From Muribaculaceae bacterium (GTDB lineage: Bacteria; Bacteroidota; Bacteroidia; Bacteroidales; Muribaculaceae): 64,000 nt of DNA. The position numbers were made by a program, and so were the translations under genes. Below, in pieces: positions 59,802 to 64,000 of the stretch. Under the pieces are notes generated by a model. It saw only the letters and a list, made by a program, of their open reading frames with translations, was not told the origin of the DNA and ran no database searches. Position 1 is the first letter of the stretch, and every line of letters begins with the position of its first letter. The DNA is taken from positions 1 to 64,000 of the forward strand of contig JAFLTW010000010.1 in NCBI GenBank assembly GCA_022509085.1, read 5' to 3'.

Positions 59802-60809
59802 TCAAGGGGGGGAGAGGCGGTTGAAACGGCTGATGCGTTCCTTTACAATGCGGGCGTAGCTCCGTTTTAGTTTTTCGGTTAAAAAACTTTGATTTAAAAG
59901 ATGATTGGCCGCATCAGGGAAATAGGAATATTTATCTAAAATGGCGTCAATGCGGCTTTTATCCAAACCAATCTTAAGTCCGAACCTTTCGAAATCGACC
60001 CGACAGGGATGTCCACTACTCAAATACGTATCACTCTTCTCAACTTCGTTCGACAACCCCTCTTCAAGGCCAAAATCAGTATCATTTACATGAAGGGCCG
60101 TATTAAGTAGATCATAAGCCGGGGACAACCGATAATCATTCCCGTCGAATATCAAAGAGAAATTCTTGAAATGAGCATCCCCGTTGGCATATATATAATT
60201 GAATGCAACCAGTTCGTAAAACCGCTCCATATCCATCTTCCAGGCTGCGGAATTGCTCCTTATCGCATCAGCGATGTCTTCATAGCTGCCATTATACTTG
60301 AATTGCTTGCCGGCGGTTGGTTCGTTTTTACCGACTATTGACGCAAAATCCTCCATTGGTAATTTTGAACCATCCGGGAGTATATCGAAACGTCGGGTAA
60401 TAAAAGCCGGTTGCCCTTTGGGGGTAAAGCAAAGGCCATTGGCAGCCGTAAGTATGCCGTACACCTGCGATGCGATCTGCATTGTGACATGTTCATTGGC
60501 CGGAATCTGTTTACGGTCTTTCAAAGTAATGTCCCAGGGATAGGGTTTAATGATATGGGTGGAACGCTCGTCTTTAGCTGCAATTTTGATTTCACCGTCT
60601 TTAATTATAGCCGGGAATTTCTCCTGTACACCGGAGACGGAGATCTTATGCATAGCTCCCATCAGGTCCTTCAACTTCCGGCTCTCGTCGATGCTAAACC
60701 CCAACATCGGAGAGACCTCCTCTCCTCCAAAAAGTAATTTCAGAGATGCTGGAGAATATCCGTCATATCCGGTTTGCAGAGAAGAGGGACAGTTTTTTAT
60801 CTCAATCAT
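59802..60809 (-). CDS. HipT-like serine/threonine kinase (HipA C-terminal type)
   Basis: 335 residues lacking the HipA N-terminal subdomain, which is encoded by the next gene upstream. The Gly-rich loop region reads HKISVSGVQEKFP with Ser57 and Ser59. In HipT of E. coli O127 two autophosphorylated serines form a similar SIS motif. The catalytic loop is NGDAHFKNFSL (about 210-220; Asp base, Asn), and the metal site is SPAYDLLN (about 231-238). HipA/HipT toxins phosphorylate aminoacyl-tRNA synthetases and stop growth; the target here is unknown. It overlaps the HipS-like gene by 4 bp. Confidence 0.88.
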   Translation of the reverse strand: MIEIKNCPSSLQTGYDGYSPASLKLLFGGEEVSPMLGFSIDESRKLKDLMGAMHKISVSGVQEKFPAIIKDGEIKIAAKDERSTHIIKPYPWDITLKDRKQIPANEHVTMQIASQVYGILTAANGLCFTPKGQPAFITRRFDILPDGSKLPMEDFASIVGKNEPTAGKQFKYNGSYEDIADAIRSNSAAWKMDMERFYELVAFNYIYANGDAHFKNFSLIFDGNDYRLSPAYDLLNTALHVNDTDFGLEEGLSNEVEKSDTYLSSGHPCRVDFERFGLKIGLDKSRIDAILDKYSYFPDAANHLLNQSFLTEKLKRSYARIVKERISRFNRLSPP

Positions 60810-61132
60810 TTCCTAATACTCTTTACGTTTACAGCTCCAATAAAGTCTTGGTCGGCCATCGCCACCAACAGCCCGAAGACGTCTTCTTCATCGATTCTTC
60901 GTGATCTGCAAATCACTCGCTTGTTGGTGCCTTCAGGGAGCATGTTTGAGAAAAACGGGAAAAGGTGTTGCGACATGTACACCTCTTTCTGCTTTGGCAG
61001 GGTAACTGAGACTTGCGGCAAAGGAGAGTCGACATACTCATCCAGATATTGGAAAGAGTAGTCTTTACCGGGATATTTCTCTGTAAGAATTCCGGCTTTT
61101 ATATCGTTGAAATACACTGCCACCTGTCTCAT
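60806..61132 (-). CDS. HipS-like protein (HipA N-terminal subdomain)
   Basis: 108 residues. VYFNDIKAGILTE..GKDYSFQYLDEYVDSP and FPFFSNMLPEGTNKRVICR match the HipA_N (couple_hipA) domain. In tripartite HipBST systems this separate protein, HipS, is the antitoxin that blocks the kinase. No HTH HipB gene can be found upstream (no fitting frame in 61133-61500 on this strand). A two-gene version is therefore inferred. Confidence 0.85.
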   Translation of the reverse strand: MRQVAVYFNDIKAGILTEKYPGKDYSFQYLDEYVDSPLPQVSVTLPKQKEVYMSQHLFPFFSNMLPEGTNKRVICRSRRIDEEDVFGLLVAMADQDFIGAVNVKSIRK

Positions 61133-61139
61133 CTTACTG

Positions 61140-61171
61140 CAAAAGTAGCAATCATTTTTTATATTACCAAA
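61140..61171 (-). promoter_or_regulatory. Promoter of hipS-hipT, almost leaderless
   Basis: On the - strand, TTTG (61168-61171) and TACTTTTG (61140-61147) are 20 bp apart. Transcription would begin within a few bases of the ATG at 61132, so the message has little or no 5' leader. Confidence 0.75.
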
Positions 61172-61204
61172 AAAGAGGAGCTAAGCAGGTCTTTGCTGGC
61201 TTCC

Positions 61205-61309
61205 ACAGACATGCTCTTCGAGCAAGCCTGCTACTGCTCCAACCACCCCACGAAGCTCGCTGGCGCTCGCTTATCGTGGGGTTAACCATAGGGGAAGCTC
61301 TCCGAGCTA
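61205..61309. repeat. Intergenic palindromic repeat, copy C
   Basis: ACAGACATGCTCTTCGAGCA, then the stem CCCCACGA...TCGTGGGG around AGCTCGCTGGCGCTCGCT, then GTTAACCATAGGGGAAGCTC and AGCTCTCCGAGCT. Same order and spacing as copy A (20364-20466). The stem arms differ between copies but keep pairing. Confidence 0.78.
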
Positions 61310-61391
61310 TCTCACCCAATTGGCATTAAAAATTTTTCTGCGGGGTTCTGCCCGTTCTGCGCAAACCGCTGCGTAGCAGCGAGTTCTGCGT

Positions 61392-61486
61392 GCCTCGCGC
61401 GAACTTCAGTTCGAAAAACCACAAAATGCGAGGCTTCTTCTAATGCGCGCGAGGCCGCCTCGCGCGAACGTTAGTTCGTAAAAAAA
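61392..61486. repeat. Paired GCCTCGCGCGAAC repeats with palindromes
   Basis: Two direct copies, at 61392-61418 and 61457-61486, read GCCTCGCGCGAAC-TTC/GTT-AGTTCG then an A-run. Each holds the inverted pair CGAAC/GTTCG. Between them GCGCGAGGC-C-GCCTCGCGC (61446-61465) makes a perfect stem. The whole 61310-61560 stretch is non-coding. Confidence 0.7.
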
Positions 61487-61571
61487 TATCGCGAGGCTCC
61501 CTAGCCCGCCACGGGGGGGTTATTCCTGCGAGGCGTGATGCCGGGGGTAAAGCGGCCGGAAGGGTGGAATT

Positions 61572-61603
61572 TTTGGGTGTTAGAGAAAAAATTCTTACTT
61601 TTG
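61572..61603 (+). promoter_or_regulatory. Promoter of the cytidine deaminase operon
   Basis: TTTG (61572-61575) and TACTTTTG (61596-61603), 20 bp apart. Start of transcription near 61610 excludes the longer reading frame from 61535. Confidence 0.82.
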
Positions 61604-61663
61604 CGTTGTAAACTATGCGCCAACCTGAACAAGATGCGGGGGAGCCATAAACAACAGCGAAAT

Positions 61664-62131
61664 ATGAAAGAGAGAACCATCACTGCCATGATACAGGAAT
61701 ACCGGCCCGACGAGCTTCCGGAGCGCTACGTCGACCTCGTCGACGCCGCCAAGGCGTCCACGGCCCGTGCCCATGCCCCCTACTCCAAATTTCACGTAGG
61801 GGCGGCTATCAGGATGGACAACGGCGAGACCGTATGCGGTGCAAACCAGGAGAACGCCGCCTTCTCGTCGGGCACATGCGCCGAGCGGTCGGCATGCTTC
61901 TACGCCGCCTCGCAATATCCCGGCGTACCGATGCGCCAGATCGCCATCGCCGCCTGGACCGGCGGCGCTTTCCAGAAGAAACCCATCAGTCCCTGCGGCT
62001 CCTGCCGTCAGGCCCTGCTCGAATATGAGGCAATGTATGGCCCGATCGAGGTGATACTTTACGGCGATGACGCCGTCTACGTGCTCCCCTCCATCCGCAG
62101 CCTGCTTCCCCTCTCCTTTACAGAATTCTAA
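61664..62131 (+). CDS. cdd: Cytidine deaminase
   Basis: 155 residues from the ATG at 61664, which follows the promoter. The zinc-site motifs are TCAERSA (Cys and catalytic Glu) and PCGSCRQ (two Cys), the three-cysteine pattern of small tetrameric cytidine deaminases; HAPYSKFHVGAAI and NQENAAFSSG are also conserved. It deaminates cytidine and deoxycytidine to uridine forms in pyrimidine salvage. A nucleoside kinase gene begins 1 bp after its stop, so the salvage steps are co-expressed. Confidence 0.95.
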   Translation: MKERTITAMIQEYRPDELPERYVDLVDAAKASTARAHAPYSKFHVGAAIRMDNGETVCGANQENAAFSSGTCAERSACFYAASQYPGVPMRQIAIAAWTGGAFQKKPISPCGSCRQALLEYEAMYGPIEVILYGDDAVYVLPSIRSLLPLSFTEF

Positions 62132-62132
62132 G

Positions 62133-63815
62133 ATGCCCAAAAAGAACATACAGATATACTGCGTCAACACCGTGCGCCACCTCAGCACTGAGGGTGGCGA
62201 GACACTGGCCGAGATTGCCGGCCGGCTCGGCGACGCCCTCGGCCTCGAACCCATCTGCGCCAGGGTAAACAACAAGTCGGAAGACCTCGGCTACGCCATC
62301 TACTCCCCCAAGCAGGTGGAGTTTGTAGGGCTCGCCTCGCCCCTGGGCCGGCGCGTCTACACCCGCTCACTCTGCATGATGCTCTACCGGGCAGCAAGCC
62401 TCGAGCTGGAGGGGTGCTCGCTCAAGATAGAGCACAGCATCTCGCGCGGCCACTTCTGCCGCCTGAGCCGAGACGGCAAGCTCGTGGAGATTACTCCCGA
62501 ACTGCTTGAGCGCCTCACGGCGCGCCTCACGGCCATGCACCGCGAAGACATTCCCTTCGTGCGCCATCAGCAGCTCACCGAGGAGGTGAAGCAGCTCTTC
62601 CGCCGCGAGGGCCTGGAGGAGAAGGTGAGTCTGCTCGACACCGAGGCAGACCTCTATACCGCCTACTACACACTGGCCGACACGGCCGACAGCTACTACG
62701 GACCCCTGGCCCCCTCGACAAGATACGTGGGCGTCTTCGCCCTGCATCCCTACCACGACGGCTTCCTGCTGATGGGTCCTGACCCCTCCGACCTAAGCAG
62801 GCCCCAGGAGCCGCAGCCGCAGGAGAAGCTCTACAAGGCCTTCACCGACTACCTGAAATTCAACCGCGTGATACGCGTTTCGACCGTAGGGGAGCTCAAC
62901 AAGGCCGTGCTGGCCAACAAGACCCCCGACCTCATCAACGTGGCCGAGGCCATGCACGACAAATACCTGGGCCGCATCTCCGACGACATCGCCGCCCGCA
63001 ACCGCGAAGGAGGTGCAAGAGTGGTGATGCTGGCAGGCCCGTCATCGTCGGGCAAGACCACCACCAACAAGCGCCTCGCCATACAGCTGATGACCAACCT
63101 GCTCGTGCCGCGGCTAATCTCGATGGACGACTACTTCATCGACCGCGAGCACACTCCGCGCGATGAGAAAGGCGACTACGACTTCGAGCACCTCCATGCC
63201 CTCGACCTCGACCGCTTCAACTCCGACCTGCGGCGCCTGCTCGCCGGCGAGACCATCAACCTGCCCACCTACAGTTTCGAGCTCGGCAGGAGGGTGGAGA
63301 AGCACCGCCCGCTATCGCTGGGTCCCAAAGACGTGTTGCTCATAGAGGGCATCCACGGCCTCAACCCCGAGCTGACGCACGCCCTGAGAGGCGACGACGT
63401 CTACAAGATCTACGTCTCGGCCCTCACCACCCTCTGCATCGACGACCACAACTGGATCTCGACCAACGACAACCGACTGCTGCGCCGAATAGTGCGCGAC
63501 CATAAATACCGCCACATCTCCGCCCTCGACACCCTCAGGCGCTGGCCAAGCGTGCAGCGCGGCGAGGAGCGCTGGATCTTCCCCTTCCAGGAGAACGCCG
63601 ACGCCCTATTCAACTCCTCCCTTATCTTCGAGATCGGGGTGATGAAGCCCTACGCCGAGCCCCTCCTGCACAGCGTGGCACACAACGTGGAACAGTATGC
63701 CGAGGCCTACAGGCTCCTGAAGCTGCTGAGCTACTTCGTGCCCATCGAGGCCCGCCAGATTCCCACCACATCGCTGCTTAGGGAATTCCTGGGAGGAAGC
63801 TCGTTTACCTATTAG
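62133..63815 (+). CDS. Uridine kinase-like nucleoside kinase with TGS/ThrRS-like N-terminus
   Basis: 560 residues from the ATG at 62133. N-terminal part (about 1-70): TGS-like fold; about 75-240: a threonyl-tRNA synthetase second-domain-like region with IEHSISRGHFC. The C-terminal part is a phosphoribulokinase/uridine kinase domain with P-loop LAGPSSSGKTTTNKR (about 303-317), then SMDDYFIDRE and IEGIHGLNPEL. Such proteins are common in Bacteroidota and Firmicutes and assigned as nucleoside kinases from the P-loop domain. Coupled to cytidine deaminase, it probably phosphorylates uridine or cytidine. Confidence 0.9.
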   Translation: MPKKNIQIYCVNTVRHLSTEGGETLAEIAGRLGDALGLEPICARVNNKSEDLGYAIYSPKQVEFVGLASPLGRRVYTRSLCMMLYRAASLELEGCSLKIEHSISRGHFCRLSRDGKLVEITPELLERLTARLTAMHREDIPFVRHQQLTEEVKQLFRREGLEEKVSLLDTEADLYTAYYTLADTADSYYGPLAPSTRYVGVFALHPYHDGFLLMGPDPSDLSRPQEPQPQEKLYKAFTDYLKFNRVIRVSTVGELNKAVLANKTPDLINVAEAMHDKYLGRISDDIAARNREGGARVVMLAGPSSSGKTTTNKRLAIQLMTNLLVPRLISMDDYFIDREHTPRDEKGDYDFEHLHALDLDRFNSDLRRLLAGETINLPTYSFELGRRVEKHRPLSLGPKDVLLIEGIHGLNPELTHALRGDDVYKIYVSALTTLCIDDHNWISTNDNRLLRRIVRDHKYRHISALDTLRRWPSVQRGEERWIFPFQENADALFNSSLIFEIGVMKPYAEPLLHSVAHNVEQYAEAYRLLKLLSYFVPIEARQIPTTSLLREFLGGSSFTY

Positions 63816-63842
63816 TGAAGCTTGAAGAGACAGACAACAGAA

Positions 63843-64000
63843 GATGAAAGACTTCAGCAGAGAAGATATCGAAAGGATAGAAGACATCATCGATTCGCGT
63901 GATGTCGAGGCGGCACGCCGAGAGGTGAGCGAGCTTCACCCCGCCGATATCGCCGAACTCTTCCAGAGCCTCAACCTCCGGAGGGCCGAATGGCTCTTCA
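63843..64000 (+). CDS. mgtE: Magnesium transporter MgtE, N-terminal end (partial)
   Basis: Cut by the right edge; 52 codons are visible. The start KDFSREDIERIEDIIDS and the motif SELHPADIAELFQ are those of the cytoplasmic N domain of MgtE, a gated Mg2+ channel. It lies 27 bp after the nucleoside kinase. Confidence 0.85.

Overview
The window looks like a chromosomal segment of a gut Bacteroidales bacterium, most likely Muribaculaceae. This is inferred from several signs. DNA is GC-rich for the order. Promoters have the Bacteroidota form (TTTG, about 20 bp, TAnnTTTG). The protein families include DUF4834, DUF5715, DUF3575 and type V (FimA/Mfa) pilins. The HsdR/HsdS/HsdM locus carries a four-helix-bundle gene, and one large secreted protein ends in a tail like those of Bacteroidales secreted proteins. 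Species cannot be fixed from sequence reading alone.

Layout. 0-7.7 kb (+): end of the division cluster (murC end, ftsQ, ftsA, ftsZ), then an rRNA methyltransferase, a membrane protein, pdxB and luxS. 8.2-11.3 kb (-): a large secreted CotH-type protein, a PAS protein and a lipoprotein with a C-terminal membrane helix. 11.7-18.4 kb (-): a complete type I restriction-modification locus. 18.7-24.5 kb: an AAA-ATPase/nuclease-like protein, a DUF5715 protein, a DMT transporter with a HAD phosphatase, a fluoride channel and a TPR membrane protein. 24.7-33.5 kb: rpoN, a histidine kinase, and a compact phospholipid operon (psd, pssA, DUF4834, HAD, kinase) divergent from pheT-yebC. 33.6-42.2 kb (mostly -): tRNA-Pro, a GH16 lipoprotein, der, era, fabH, rpmF, DUF177, tRNA-Arg, aroB, a tRNA-Lys/Val/Val cluster, a SpoU methyltransferase and nadA.

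42.2-42.6 kb is a non-coding stretch with at least five TTATCNACA-type DnaA-box-like 9-mers and AT-rich blocks. Genes to its left run mostly on - and genes to its right mostly on +, so it is a candidate replication origin, although dnaA is not in view.

42.9-59.7 kb is the most distinctive region: a nine-gene, one-strand type V pilus-like locus. It begins with a DUF3575/OmpA-like protein (TTG start) and a FimB/Mfa2-like anchor lipoprotein. A single-domain fimbrillin follows, then six long paralogues that join the same fimbrillin domain to alternating beta-helix and GLUG-repeat C-terminal regions, forming three repeated gene pairs. All seven fimbrillins have a lipobox Cys at residue 19 and a Thr-Arg site at 44-49, the arrangement of Arg-processed pilins. 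A run of ten G lies just upstream of the putative promoter and could make expression phase-variable.

59.8-61.1 kb (-): a split HipA-type kinase (HipS-like plus HipT-like) with no HipB gene and a promoter almost touching the start codon. 61.2-64 kb: intergenic repeats, cytidine deaminase, a nucleoside kinase and the beginning of mgtE.
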